DNA of 64,000 bases from an uncultured Rhodospirillales bacterium (GCA_937926175.1 CALANV010000043.1:104707-168706); one strand, 5' to 3'; positions 43,272 through 54,665 are shown, counted from the first letter of the stretch. A program made the numbers and translations. Notes: generated from the sequence alone by a model not told the origin.

Positions 43272-43301
43272 CAAAAACGCCGACGGGCCGTGCCGGCCCG
43301 T
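43272..43301 (-). terminator. Rho-independent terminator after meaB
   Basis: An 8-bp perfect stem (43283-43290 with 43294-43301), 3-base loop. On the minus strand it is followed by a short spacer and TTTTT (43277-43273). It ends the aceB-mcl-accA-meaB direction before the rpmB start. Confidence 0.65.
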
Positions 43302-43370
43302 GGAGAGGAGGGGGTTGTACGGGGTTAACCGGGCGCCGTCAAGGGTCGCCGGCGCGCCCGGCGGAATGGA

Positions 43371-44372
43371 TCACCCCCGGGTTTCGCGAAACGTCCTCAG
43401 AACTGTCTCGGCGGCCGCGGCCGGCGTCACAACGCCTTGAACTACTTTGGCTTCCAGCTCGTCGATGCAGGCTGCGACCGTCGCATTCCGGCGCAGTTCG
43501 CCGAAGAGGCCCTGTTCGATCTCGTGCCACATCCAGGCCTTGGCCTGCCTGGCCCGCTTCGCGCTGAGACCGTCCGGCCCGAGGGTTTCACGGTACCGTT
43601 GTACTTCGGCCCAGACGGTATCCATGCCGCGCCGCTCGAGTGCAGAGACCTGCACGACTTGCGGCGACCAGCCGGGTGTCGCCGGCCGCAGCAGATGGAG
43701 GGCGGCGCGGTATTCGGCCGCCGCGCGCTCCGCGACTGCGGCAAGCTCGCCGTCGGCCTTGTTGATGATGAGCAGATCGGCGAGCTCGACAATTCCCTTC
43801 TTCAGCCCCTGCAGCTCGTCGCCGCCCCCGGGGGCGAGGATCAGGGCGAACAGATCGACCATGTCGGCGACGGCCGTCTCCGACTGGCCCACGCCCACGG
43901 TCTCGATCAGGACGACGTCGAAACCCGCGGCCTCGCAGATCAGCCCGGCCTCGCGCGTCCGGCGGGCGACGCCGCCGAGCGTACCGCCGGAGGGGGACGG
44001 CCGGATAAAGGCGTGCGGACTGCGGGACAGGGCCTCCATTCGCGTCTTGTCGCCCAGAATGGAGCCCCCCGAACGCGGCGACGACGGATCGACGGCGAGG
44101 ACCGCGACGCGGTGCCCCTGTTCGATCAGGTAAAGGCCGAAGGCTTCGATGAACGTCGACTTGCCGACACCGGGCGCGCCGGAAATGCCGACGCGGATGG
44201 CCGCGCCGGTTGCCGGAAGCAAGGTCGAGAGCAGGACCTGCGCCTCGGCCCGATGCTCGGGGCGCGTCGATTCGACCAGAGTGATCGCTCGCGCGAGGGC
44301 CCGTCGGTCGCCATCGCGAACGGCTTGGGCCAGTTGTGGAACTCCGCCTGATGGCGTCGTGCGCGTCGCCAT
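43371..44372 (-). CDS. meaB: Methylmalonyl-CoA mutase accessory GTPase MeaB
   Basis: A 333-aa G3E-type P-loop GTPase. Walker A SGAPGVGKSTFIEAFG, base II AVDPSSPRSGGSILGDKTRM, Walker B VLIETVGVGQSE, specificity loop LLIINKADGE. MeaB protects and reactivates adenosylcobalamin-dependent methylmalonyl-CoA mutase. It is downstream of accA (16-base gap), so co-transcribed. The mutase itself is not in the window. Confidence 0.95.
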   Translation of the reverse strand: MATRTTPSGGVPQLAQAVRDGDRRALARAITLVESTRPEHRAEAQVLLSTLLPATGAAIRVGISGAPGVGKSTFIEAFGLYLIEQGHRVAVLAVDPSSPRSGGSILGDKTRMEALSRSPHAFIRPSPSGGTLGGVARRTREAGLICEAAGFDVVLIETVGVGQSETAVADMVDLFALILAPGGGDELQGLKKGIVELADLLIINKADGELAAVAERAAAEYRAALHLLRPATPGWSPQVVQVSALERRGMDTVWAEVQRYRETLGPDGLSAKRARQAKAWMWHEIEQGLFGELRRNATVAACIDELEAKVVQGVVTPAAAAETVLRTFRETRG

Positions 44373-44388
44373 GGCCCGATGGGGTTCC

Positions 44389-45345
44389 CTAGTTCAACCC
44401 CCGGCGACCCATCTCAAGGAACTTTTCGCGACGGCGCGCGCGCAGGGTTTCGCCATCGTACTTCTGCAGGTCGCGTATTTCGCGCGCAAGCGCTTCACCG
44501 AGCGTCGCGATCGCCTTGGCCGGCTCGCGGTGCGCGCCGCCGAGCGGCTCCGGCACGATCGCGTCGATGACCCCGAGACGCAGCAGATCCTGCGCGGTGA
44601 GCCGGAGCGCTTCGGCCGCCGTCTGCGCCTGCTCGGCACTGCGCCACAGAATCGAGGCGCAGCCCTCGGGCGAGATAACCGAATAGATGGCATGCTCGAG
44701 CATGAGCACCCGATTGGCGGCGGCAATCGCGATGGCCCCGCCGGATCCGCCCTCGCCGATGATCACGGCGACGAACGGCACCCGGATGTCGAGGCAGACC
44801 TCGAGGCAGCGCGCGATCGCTTCGGCCTGGCCGCGCGCCTCCGCATCGACGCCCGGATATGCGCCGGCCGTGTCGACGAGAGCGATGACGGGGAGCTGGA
44901 ACCGCTCGGCAAGACGCATCAGGCGCTGCGCCTTGCGATAGCCCTCCGGCCGCGCCATGCCGAAATTGTGCTTGATGCGCGTTTCGGTGTCGGCGCCCTT
45001 CTCGTGACCGAGGATCACGCACGAGCGGCCGTCGAATCGACCGATGCCGCCGACGATGGCCAAATCCTCGCCGAAGAGGCGGTCGCCGGCGAGCGGCGTG
45101 AAATCCTCGACCAGCGCCTTGATGTAGTCGAGGCTGTGCGGTCGCTCGGGATGGCGGGCGATCTGGACCTTCTGCCATGGCGTCAGCTTGCTGTAGGCGG
45201 CGCGAAGCTGCTTCTCGACCTTCGCCTGCAGCTTCGCGACCTCATCGGCGATATTGAGCCCCGAGGCGTTCGTCAGGTGGCGAAGCTCCTCGATCTTGCC
45301 TTCGAGCTCCGCGATCGGCTTTTCAAAATCAAGATAGTGCGCCAT
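44389..45345 (-). CDS. accA: Acetyl-CoA carboxylase carboxyltransferase subunit alpha
   Basis: 318 aa. Typical AccA: an N-terminal helical part (LDFEKPIAELEGKIEELRHL) and the crotonase-fold carboxyltransferase core (GDRLFGEDLAIVGGIGRFDG, ALVDTAGAYPGVDAEARGQA, GEGGSGGAIAIAAANRVLML, ILWRSAEQAQTAAEAL). With AccD it makes malonyl-CoA for fatty-acid synthesis. It sits 40 bases after the mcl-like gene in the same direction. Confidence 0.96.
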   Translation of the reverse strand: MAHYLDFEKPIAELEGKIEELRHLTNASGLNIADEVAKLQAKVEKQLRAAYSKLTPWQKVQIARHPERPHSLDYIKALVEDFTPLAGDRLFGEDLAIVGGIGRFDGRSCVILGHEKGADTETRIKHNFGMARPEGYRKAQRLMRLAERFQLPVIALVDTAGAYPGVDAEARGQAEAIARCLEVCLDIRVPFVAVIIGEGGSGGAIAIAAANRVLMLEHAIYSVISPEGCASILWRSAEQAQTAAEALRLTAQDLLRLGVIDAIVPEPLGGAHREPAKAIATLGEALAREIRDLQKYDGETLRARRREKFLEMGRRGLN

Positions 45346-45385
45346 GGCGGTTCATTATCATGCCGACGGGTAAACGCGGAGTTTT

Positions 45386-46363
45386 TTACCGTCTGCCCTC
45401 GATCTGGGCAGCCTTCCGGACCAGGATCTCGGCCTGGCGGATCGAGGCGATATCGATCAGCTTTCCCTCGAATGCGACGGCGCCCTTGCCCTCGCGCTTC
45501 GCGGCTTCCATTGCGTCCAGGATCGCGCGCGCCCGTTCGACCTCGGCCGCGGAGGGGGTGAAGACCTCGTTGGCGAGCGCGATCTGAGAGGGGTGGATGG
45601 CCCATTTGCCTTCGCAGCCGAGCGCGGCCGCGCGCTTCGCGGCGGCGATGAAACCGTCCGGGTCGCGGAAATCGCCGTATGGACCGTCGACCGGTCTCAG
45701 GCCGTTTGCGCGCGCAGCAACCACCAGTCTCGCCAGCGCGTAGTGCCACATGTCGCCCCAGTGCCGCTCGCGTGTCGCGCCGGGCGAACCGGTGAGGACG
45801 GCATAGTCGGGGGTGGCGCCGCCGATGCTGGTCGTGCGGGCGCGCGTCGAGGCCGCGAAATCGGCCACGCCGAAATGCAGCGATTCGATGCGCGAGCTCG
45901 CCGCGGCGATCGCCTCGATGTTCGCCATGCCGAGCGCGGTCTCGATGATGAGCTCGAAGCCGATGCGCCGTTTCAATCCCTTGGCCTGCTCGATCTGCGT
46001 GACCAGCATGTCGAGCGCATAGACGTCGGCGGCCGTGCCGACTTTGGGAATCATGAGCAGGTCGAGCCGTTCGCCCGCCTGCTCGACGACGTCGATCACG
46101 TCGCGGTACATCCACGGCGTGTCCAGGCCGTTGATCCGCACCGACATGACGCGCCCACGCCAGTCGATTTCGTTCAGGCCGGCGATCACCGCCCGGCGCG
46201 CCCGTTCCTTTTCTTCCGGCGCGACGGCGTCCTCGAGGTCGAGGAACACGATGTCGGCGTCCGAGCGCGCCGCCTTCTCGAAAAGGTCGGAGCGGCTTCC
46301 GGGAACGGCGAGCTCGCTGCGGTTGAGGCGGGGTGTCCTTTCGGTGACCGTCGTGAAACTCAT
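45386..46363 (-). CDS. HpcH/HpaI-type CoA lyase (malyl-CoA / methylmalyl-CoA lyase or CitE family)
   Basis: A 325-aa TIM-barrel lyase. RSELAVPGSRSDLFEKAARS opens the protein; the metal-binding and active-site strands are DIVFLDLEDAVAPEEKERAR, RINGLDTPWMYRDV, MIPKVGTAADVYAL, FELIIETALGMANIEAI and KWAIHPSQIALANEVF. In alphaproteobacteria such enzymes cleave L-malyl-CoA or beta-methylmalyl-CoA to glyoxylate plus acetyl- or propionyl-CoA. Adjacency to malate synthase and MeaB favours that role over citramalyl-CoA lyase. The exact substrate cannot be settled from sequence. Confidence 0.82.
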   Translation of the reverse strand: MSFTTVTERTPRLNRSELAVPGSRSDLFEKAARSDADIVFLDLEDAVAPEEKERARRAVIAGLNEIDWRGRVMSVRINGLDTPWMYRDVIDVVEQAGERLDLLMIPKVGTAADVYALDMLVTQIEQAKGLKRRIGFELIIETALGMANIEAIAAASSRIESLHFGVADFAASTRARTTSIGGATPDYAVLTGSPGATRERHWGDMWHYALARLVVAARANGLRPVDGPYGDFRDPDGFIAAAKRAAALGCEGKWAIHPSQIALANEVFTPSAAEVERARAILDAMEAAKREGKGAVAFEGKLIDIASIRQAEILVRKAAQIEGRR

Positions 46364-46503
46364 GCTGTACAGCCGTCCCTCATCGCCAACGAATCAGATC
46401 CGGGCTTCCACGCGTGGCCCCGCGGATCCTTGACCCCGGACCCGCGGGGCCCGCGAACGGCACCTGGAGCACAGGATCCCGCCGGCAGACAGCGCGGCAA
46501 CGC

Positions 46504-48429
<1,926 letters not shown>

Positions 48430-48505
48430 GACGTCATCTCCTGCTGAAAGACCGTCAGGCGTTGTTTAGACCGGGAGCGGCGAATGAGGCAAGCCGCGGG
48501 CGCGT

Positions 48506-49456
48506 TCAGCCGCGCGCGCGTTTGGCGCGTGCGCGTCGCGCCAGCGGATGACTTTCATGCACGAGGCGCCGCATCCGCTCGCCGGCGACATGGGTGTAGA
48601 TCTGGGTCGTCGCAATGTCCGCATGGCCCAGCATCTGCTGGACCGCGCGCAGATCCGCACCGTGCTCGATCAGGTGGGTGGCGAAGGCGTGTCGCAGCAC
48701 ATGCGGCGACAGCTTGCGGGGATCGATTCCCGCCTCGACCGCCAGCGCCTTCAGCAGCTGGGTGACGCGGGCGGTGGTCACGTGCCCGCTGGCCCCGCGC
48801 GAGGGAAACATGAAGCGCGACGGCTGTCCCTCCGGCAGAAAGGCGTGCCGGACGGCGCGGTAGCGCTCAAGGGCCTCGCGTGCCGGCTCGCTCAGCGGCG
48901 CAATCCGCTCCTTGGCGCCCTTGCCCCTGATGACGAGAAACCGCCCGTCGCGCGATAGCGCCGACAATGGCAACGTGACCAATTCGGAGACGCGCAGTCC
49001 CGCGCCGTAAAGCAGCTCGACGAACGCGACGAGGCGCCGGCCTTCGGGCCCCTCGTGCCGTCGTGCCGCCGCCAGCAGACGTTCGACCTCCTGCTCGCCC
49101 AGTACCTTCGGCAGCGCTCGTCCGACGCGGGGGCCGTCGATCGTGCTCATCGGATCGTCGCCGCGCAACCCTTCGGCGACCAGGAAGCGGTAGAACTGGC
49201 GGAGACTCGCGAGCCGTCGCGCAACCGTGCGCGGGCTCATGCCGGCCCGTTTCAGGGTGGCCAGGTATGCACGGACCTGCTCCGACGAGGCATCCGCGAC
49301 ATCGCCGCCGTGCCGCATGAGAAAGGCGCCGAAGTCGCGCAAATCTTTTTCGTAGGCGATGCGGGTGTTCTCGGCCGCGTTTCGTTCCGCGGCGAGCATC
49401 TCGAGGAAGCTGTCGACGTGGCGGAATGCCGATGGCGGTCGCTTCGTGGTCGGCAC
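48506..49456 (-). CDS. xerD: Site-specific tyrosine recombinase XerD
   Basis: 316 aa. N-terminal SAM-like core-binding domain (FLEMLAAERNAAENTRIAYE) and catalytic domain with the full set: Arg in YGAGLRVSEL, Lys in RGKGAKER, His-x-x-Arg in PHVLRHAFATHL, His in LGHADIATTQ and the nucleophile Tyr in IYTHV. XerD with XerC resolves chromosome dimers at dif. The gene neighbourhood is housekeeping (accA, aroK), not a mobile element. GTG start at 49456, two bases after the upstream gene. Confidence 0.94.
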   Translation of the reverse strand: MPTTKRPPSAFRHVDSFLEMLAAERNAAENTRIAYEKDLRDFGAFLMRHGGDVADASSEQVRAYLATLKRAGMSPRTVARRLASLRQFYRFLVAEGLRGDDPMSTIDGPRVGRALPKVLGEQEVERLLAAARRHEGPEGRRLVAFVELLYGAGLRVSELVTLPLSALSRDGRFLVIRGKGAKERIAPLSEPAREALERYRAVRHAFLPEGQPSRFMFPSRGASGHVTTARVTQLLKALAVEAGIDPRKLSPHVLRHAFATHLIEHGADLRAVQQMLGHADIATTQIYTHVAGERMRRLVHESHPLARRARAKRARG

Positions 49457-49458
49457 GA

Positions 49459-51369
49459 TCAGAGACCGGCCGTGATCGCCGCCTCGAGGGCGAGGGCGCG
49501 CGCCTCGCCCTCGAGGCCGACGGTGCGGAGCGCCTGCAGCAGCGCGACGAGCGTGTGGGGCGTTAAGCCGCCGAGACCGTCCGTGCCGAGGGTCGCGAGT
49601 ACGAACAGGACCGTTTCACCTAGCCGGCCGGCCGATGCCGCGCCCTCGCGGCCGAGCCAGAGCGCCGGATGCGGCATGAGGACGCTCTGCGGCCGCAGGT
49701 CGCCCGACAGCAGGAGCGCCATCAGCGAACCGTCCGTCGCGTCGCCAAGGCCTTCGAACAAGGCGACGAGCAGTGCCGTACGCTCTGCGGCCTTGCCCGC
49801 ATCGAGCTTCTCCTGTGTTGCGCACCAGGCGGCGAGGGCTTTCGGATCCGGCGGCGTGACATCGGCGCCGGCCAGCCGCATCAAGGGCCACAGGAGAATC
49901 TCGCTCTGCTCGGTGCGGGCACCGGCGGCTGCCTCTTCTCGCGCGAGTTCGTACCAGCGGCTGGCTTCCTCGACGCGGCCGGCGAGCAGCAAGGCGCGGC
50001 CCGCATCGTGCGCGAACCAGGCCAGCTCCCGGGTCGGCGACAGCTCGGTGAGCAGGGCAAGCGTGGTCCGGACGGTGCCCGGATAAAAGCCGCGTGCGCG
50101 GCTGATCTGCCAGCCGCGATGCAGGGCCTCAGCACGGCCTATGCCGGCGGGCTGGGCCTTCGCGGCGCGATAAATCGCGGCGTGCGCTCGCGGCCGTGCC
50201 GCCTTTTCGGCAAGAGACAGCGCGTTGGCCAGTTCTTCGGGCTTGAAGCTCGCTGCTTCGAGGGCCTGGACGAGGGCCTCGGTCGACAGCGCGCCAACCG
50301 CTTCGGCGCGTTCGGCCGCTTCGAGCCGGACCTCCGGCGCCACGTTCGGGCTCTGCGCGATCATGCGCAACGTCAGCGGATCGGCGTTGGATACCGCGCT
50401 GGCCGGAATCTGCTGCCGGGCCGCATTCATCATGGCGAGGTGCAGCGGCGTGGGGCGCGTCAATTCCCTGATCGGACGCTGGTCGCCAAGAAGCGCATCC
50501 ACGAGGTGCACGAAGATCGGATCGTCGTTATCGGCGCCGCTGTCGCGCAGCATGCTCAAGCCAAGCTGGGCACGCGCCTGCTCGCCGGCGAGCGCTTGGC
50601 AGAAGATCAGGGCCTTCTGCCAGTACGGCGTGTCGAATCGGCCGATCTGACGCCGGACCAGTTGACATGTGCCGGTAGTGTCATACGCGGCGAGCAGGCC
50701 ATCGAGAAGGACGCGCGACAGCCGCTCGTCGGCTTCCGCACGCGGAACCGCGCCCGCAAGCGCCGTCGCGGCCGTGACGTCACCGAGCGCGAGCAGACGC
50801 TCGGCGCGGGCGGCGACGAATCCGCCGGGCGCGGCGCCTTCGGATGCGCTTGGCGAGGGACCGCTGGCGGTCAGCACGCGTACGGCGAGGTTATGCGCTG
50901 TCGGCGAATGGATCGGTACGGGAAGCTCGGACAGCAGGCGATCGACCACGCCGCGGGTCGAGCCCTTCCATAGATCGGCCGGCAGGGCGTTGTCGGTTTC
51001 CTGGACCAGGCCGACGGCGTCGACGTCGATGGGCGGCGGGGGACTGACCACGATCGTCGAATCCGTGTCGGCGTCGTTCGGCTCGGCCGACGATTCCGGC
51101 GGTTCGGCGCCCGGCACTGAGGCCGGCGGCTCATGCAATTGTTCCGTAGCGGGCACCGGCAGCAGGCGAATCGGGGCCTGCTGGGCAAGGGCCGGGGACG
51201 CCAAGGGTAACGACAGGACGACCAGAACAGTGAGAAACCGGGTTGCGGACAGGATTCGCGATCCGATCGGCCGCTTGGACGTCGCGTGGCCGTGCGCGCC
51301 GTTCCGGTCGAAGACGGCGACGACGCGCCCGCGATCCGCGGCGCACCGGCTAACGGGGCAGGCGGTCAT
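49459..51369 (-). CDS. Large secreted or membrane-anchored protein of unknown function
   Basis: About 636 aa. A basic N-terminus then a hydrophobic helix (RFLTVLVVLSLPLASPALAQ) acts as signal peptide or anchor; mature part probably periplasmic. A Pro/Glu/Ser-rich linker follows, then a long alpha-helical region rich in Ala and Leu with TPR-like pairs (ARAERLLALGDVTAATALAG; GRALLLAGRVEEASRWYELA). No catalytic motif recognised. ATG at 51369 overlaps the end of the 47-aa gene, with GGAGAAG upstream, so the two are probably coupled and lead into xerD. Confidence 0.75.
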   Translation of the reverse strand: MTACPVSRCAADRGRVVAVFDRNGAHGHATSKRPIGSRILSATRFLTVLVVLSLPLASPALAQQAPIRLLPVPATEQLHEPPASVPGAEPPESSAEPNDADTDSTIVVSPPPPIDVDAVGLVQETDNALPADLWKGSTRGVVDRLLSELPVPIHSPTAHNLAVRVLTASGPSPSASEGAAPGGFVAARAERLLALGDVTAATALAGAVPRAEADERLSRVLLDGLLAAYDTTGTCQLVRRQIGRFDTPYWQKALIFCQALAGEQARAQLGLSMLRDSGADNDDPIFVHLVDALLGDQRPIRELTRPTPLHLAMMNAARQQIPASAVSNADPLTLRMIAQSPNVAPEVRLEAAERAEAVGALSTEALVQALEAASFKPEELANALSLAEKAARPRAHAAIYRAAKAQPAGIGRAEALHRGWQISRARGFYPGTVRTTLALLTELSPTRELAWFAHDAGRALLLAGRVEEASRWYELAREEAAAGARTEQSEILLWPLMRLAGADVTPPDPKALAAWCATQEKLDAGKAAERTALLVALFEGLGDATDGSLMALLLSGDLRPQSVLMPHPALWLGREGAASAGRLGETVLFVLATLGTDGLGGLTPHTLVALLQALRTVGLEGEARALALEAAITAGL

Positions 51370-51493
51370 CCGGGATGATCTTCTCCACCCGGGCCGTCGG
51401 GGCAGGGATGTCCTGCGTGGCGAGGAAGGCAACGGCACCGACGAAGAGAAGTGCAATGGCAGCGACAAGGATGGTTACGCGGCGGTTGAGCAC
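51350..51493 (-). CDS. Small single-pass membrane protein (47 aa)
   Basis: GTG at 51493 opens a 47-codon frame ending in TAG at 51350-51352: a short basic start (VLNRRVT), one helix (ILVAAIALLFVGAVAFLATQ), then DIPAPTARVEKIIPDDRLPR. The IPAPxxxVEKxIPDDRxPR tail is a pattern I recall from small proteins preceding the large envelope gene in Rhodospirillales. It overlaps the downstream gene's start by 20 bases. Function unknown; location inner membrane with a periplasmic tail. Confidence 0.65.
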   Translation of the reverse strand: MLNRRVTILVAAIALLFVGAVAFLATQDIPAPTARVEKIIPDDRLPR

Positions 51494-51667
51494 GATTCGA
51501 ACCCTAGGATGCGGGAGACGGACCGGTCATAGGGGACACGACCGGACATTTCTGTTAAGGTGCTTTTATGTCGAAACCGCGGCAGTTTACCGGCTGCCGC
51601 GGGCGCAATCAATTCAACGCCGGCACAAAATAGCGTAACGTATACACGCACTTGTACGACTGAAGAG

Positions 51668-52252
51668 ATGGCAGAGCCGGCACAAAACGCTTCGGTTCCG
51701 ACGATCGGGAAGCTCGACAAGACGATCGTGCTCGTGGGGCTCATGGGCGCCGGCAAGACGTCCATCGGGCGCCGGCTGGCGCTGCGTCTGGGCCTACCTT
51801 TCGTCGACGCCGATCACGAGATCGAGGCGGCTGCCGGCTGCACGATCGAGGAAATTTTTCAGCGCTTCGGTGAGGCGGCCTTCCGGGACGGCGAGCGCAG
51901 GATCATTCAGCGCCTGCTCGAGCGTCCGGTGCACGTTCTTGCCACCGGCGGCGGCGCATTCATCGATCCCGAGACCCGGGCGCGGATCAAGAGCGTGGCG
52001 ATCTCCGTCTGGCTCAGCGCCGAGCTGGATGTGCTCGTGCGCCGGGTCAGCCGGCGCAACAATCGTCCGCTGCTGAAGCGCGGCGACCCGCGCGAGGTGC
52101 TCAGCCGGCTGATGGAACAACGCTATCCGATCTATGCGGAAGCCGACATCCGGGTCGAAAGCGTCGACGGACCGCCGGACGTGACGGTCGATCGGGTGAT
52201 CGCGGCGCTACAGCGTTATATCGGTGGCGAAGCACGGGACGTACATATATGA
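51668..52252 (+). CDS. aroK: Shikimate kinase
   Basis: 194 aa. P-loop VGLMGAGKTSIGRRLALRLG, shikimate-binding DADHEIE and FRDGE, the GGGAF loop (LATGGGAFIDPE) and the lid RPLLKRGDPREVL. It phosphorylates shikimate in aromatic amino-acid synthesis. ATG at 51668 follows GAAGAG; a longer frame from 51560 looks non-coding. Overlaps aroB by 4 bases (ATGA). Divergent from the xerD operon. Confidence 0.95.
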   Translation: MAEPAQNASVPTIGKLDKTIVLVGLMGAGKTSIGRRLALRLGLPFVDADHEIEAAAGCTIEEIFQRFGEAAFRDGERRIIQRLLERPVHVLATGGGAFIDPETRARIKSVAISVWLSAELDVLVRRVSRRNNRPLLKRGDPREVLSRLMEQRYPIYAEADIRVESVDGPPDVTVDRVIAALQRYIGGEARDVHI

Positions 52253-53361
52253 GCATGAGTGCCTACGCTACCCACCGCGTCGAGATCGAGGGGCGCGGCT
52301 ATGACATCGCCGTCGGCCGGGGCCTTTATGAACGCGCGGGCGAACTCCTGCGACCGATCCTGCGGGAGCCGCGTGTCTTCGTCGTGACCGACGCGGTCGT
52401 GGCCGCGCACCAATGGCCGCGGCTGGAACGGGGGTTGCGGGCCTACGACATCGCAGCACCGCTCGTCGTGCTGCCCGCGGGCGAGGCGACCAAGGACTTC
52501 ACGCATCTGCAGCGCTTGCTGGATGCGTTGCTCGATCATCGGCCCGAGCGCGGTTCGATGCTGCTCGCGCTCGGCGGCGGCGTGATCGGCGATATCACCG
52601 GGCTTGCGGCGAGCCTGCTGCTGCGCGGCGTCGATTTCATTCAGGCGCCGACGACGCTGCTTGCGCAGGTCGACAGCGGCATCGGCGGCAAGACCGGAAT
52701 CAACACACGCCACGGCAAGAACCTCGTCGGCACGTTCCATCAGCCGCGCCTGGTGCTGGCCGACCTCGACAGTCTCGACACGCTGCCGCGGCGCGAGCTC
52801 CTCGCGGGCTATGCCGAGATCGTGAAGTACGGCCTGATCGACGACGCCGATTTCTTTGCGTGGCTGGAAACGAACGGTCCCAGGCTGATTGCCGGCGATG
52901 CGGCAGCGCGCAGCTATGCCGTCGAACGCAGCTGCATGGCGAAGGCCCGCATCGTCGCCGCCGACGAGCGCGAGGCCGGCGTGCGCGGGCTCCTGAACCT
53001 CGGGCATACGTTCGGTCATGCGATCGAGGCGGCGCTCGGCTACGGCGCCGAGCTGCTGCACGGCGAAGCCGTTGCGATCGGCATGTCGCTCGCCTTCGAT
53101 CTGTCGGTGCAGCTCGGCCTCGCGCCCGCAGCCGATGCGGCGCGTGTGCGCCGGCATCTTTCTGCGGTCGGATTGCCGACCAGCCTGCCGGCCGGCGCAC
53201 GCGACGTCGAGCGATTGCTGACCCTGATGGCGCAGGACAAGAAAGTACGCGACGGTCGCATCACTTTCGTGCTCGCGCGCGGTATCGGCAAGGCGTTCCT
53301 CGCGCGCGACGTCGAGCCCGATGCCGTCCGTGCCGTGCTTCAGCAGGCAATGGCGGCATGA
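52249..53361 (+). CDS. aroB: 3-Dehydroquinate synthase
   Basis: 370 aa. NAD-binding and metal residues are visible: LPAGEATKDFTHLQRLLDAL, ALGGGVIGDITGLAASLLLRG, QVDSGIGGKTGINTRHGKN, and the zinc ligands in GLLNLGHTFGHAIEAALGYG with LLHGEAVAIGM. It makes 3-dehydroquinate from DAHP in the shikimate pathway. Coupled by ATGA overlaps to aroK upstream and the CorC-type gene downstream. Confidence 0.96.
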   Translation: MSMSAYATHRVEIEGRGYDIAVGRGLYERAGELLRPILREPRVFVVTDAVVAAHQWPRLERGLRAYDIAAPLVVLPAGEATKDFTHLQRLLDALLDHRPERGSMLLALGGGVIGDITGLAASLLLRGVDFIQAPTTLLAQVDSGIGGKTGINTRHGKNLVGTFHQPRLVLADLDSLDTLPRRELLAGYAEIVKYGLIDDADFFAWLETNGPRLIAGDAAARSYAVERSCMAKARIVAADEREAGVRGLLNLGHTFGHAIEAALGYGAELLHGEAVAIGMSLAFDLSVQLGLAPAADAARVRRHLSAVGLPTSLPAGARDVERLLTLMAQDKKVRDGRITFVLARGIGKAFLARDVEPDAVRAVLQQAMAA

Positions 53362-54665
53362 GCGTCGAGCCGATCGTTACGATCGTCGTCATCGTCGCGC
53401 TGCTGGCCGTGTCCGCGTTCTTTTCCGGCGCCGAGACGGGGCTTACCGCCGCTTCGCGGCCGCGCATGCATGCGCTTGCCCGCGACGGGAATCCGCGGGC
53501 CCGGCTTGTGAATCTTCTTCGCGAGCAGAAGGAGCAGCTCCTCAGCGCCATCCTGATCGGCAACAATCTCGTGAACATCCTCGCATCGGCGTTGGCAACG
53601 GGCGCGCTGGTCGCGCTGTTCGGCGACGCCGGTATCGCGTATGCGACGATCGCGATGACGGCGCTGGTCGTGATCTTCGGCGAGGTCCTGCCGAAGACCT
53701 TTGCGATCAATCATGCGGATCGCGTCGCCCTTGCCGTCGCACCGGTCATCCGTCCGCTCATGATCATGCTCGCGCCGCTCGCGCAGTTCACGCAGCTCGT
53801 GGTACGCGGCATTCTGCGGCTGTTCGGCGCCCATCGTGTCGAGACAAGCCGCGAGGCGGCGGAGGAGGAGTTGCGCGGCGCCATCGAGCTGCATACCTCT
53901 CCCGACGTCCGTGACGAGCGCAAGATGCTGCGCTCGATTCTGGATCTGGCGGATGTCGAGGTCGGCGAGATCATGGTCCATCGCCGCCAGGTGACGGCAA
54001 TCGATATCGACCAGAAGCCGGCGAAGGTGCTGGAGCAGGCGCTAGCCAGCCGCTTCACCCGGATTCCGCTGTGGCGGGGGCAGCCCGACAACATCGTCGG
54101 CGTTCTCCATGCCAAGGCCGTTCTGCAGGCGTTGCGCGCGAACGGCGGGAATTTCGACGCGGTGAAGATAAGCGAGATCGCCTCGCCGCCATGGTTCATT
54201 CCGGAATCGACCACGCTCCTCGACCAGCTCGAGGCATTCCGCCGCCGGCGCGAACACTTCGCGATCGTCGTCGACGAGTATGGCGCGTTCCTCGGCATCG
54301 TGACGCTCGAGGACATTCTTGAGGAAATCGTCGGCGATATCGCCGAACGCCACGAGTTCCAGGTGCCGGGTGTGCGGCCGCAGCCGGACGGGAGCTTCGT
54401 CATCGACGGGCACGTCACGTTGCGCGATCTCAACCGCGAACTCGACTGGCAGCTGCCGGACAGCGAAGCCGCGACAGTGGCGGGGCTCGTTCTGCACGAG
54501 GCGCGTCGGATTCCCGAAGTCGGCCAGGTTTTCACGTTTCATGGGTTCCGGTTCGAGATTCTGCGGCGCAAACGCAATCAGATCACGGCCCTGCGCGTGA
54601 CGCCGCCCGGGGTCGAGAAGCCGCAACGAAGCGCGACCGAGGCCGTGCCGCGACCGCAGCAGTAA
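53358..54665 (+). CDS. CNNM/CorC-type membrane protein with DUF21, CBS pair and transporter-associated domain
   Basis: 435 aa. DUF21 membrane region with SAFFSGAETGLTAASRPRMH and AILIGNNLVNILASALATGA, EVLPKTFAINHAD; then two CBS motifs (GEIMVHRRQVTAID; EHFAIVVDEYGAFLGIVTLE DILEEIVGDI region) and a C-terminal CorC/HlyC domain (RDLNRELDWQLP). This family handles Mg2+/Co2+ efflux or homeostasis. It is the third gene of the aroK-aroB transcript, an arrangement common in this group. Confidence 0.9.
   Translation: MSVEPIVTIVVIVALLAVSAFFSGAETGLTAASRPRMHALARDGNPRARLVNLLREQKEQLLSAILIGNNLVNILASALATGALVALFGDAGIAYATIAMTALVVIFGEVLPKTFAINHADRVALAVAPVIRPLMIMLAPLAQFTQLVVRGILRLFGAHRVETSREAAEEELRGAIELHTSPDVRDERKMLRSILDLADVEVGEIMVHRRQVTAIDIDQKPAKVLEQALASRFTRIPLWRGQPDNIVGVLHAKAVLQALRANGGNFDAVKISEIASPPWFIPESTTLLDQLEAFRRRREHFAIVVDEYGAFLGIVTLEDILEEIVGDIAERHEFQVPGVRPQPDGSFVIDGHVTLRDLNRELDWQLPDSEAATVAGLVLHEARRIPEVGQVFTFHGFRFEILRRKRNQITALRVTPPGVEKPQRSATEAVPRPQQ

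Noticed and set aside
48506..49456. XerD gene as sign of an integrated element
   Set aside because: It sits among accA, aroK and aroB with no att repeats or phage genes; it is the housekeeping dimer-resolution recombinase.
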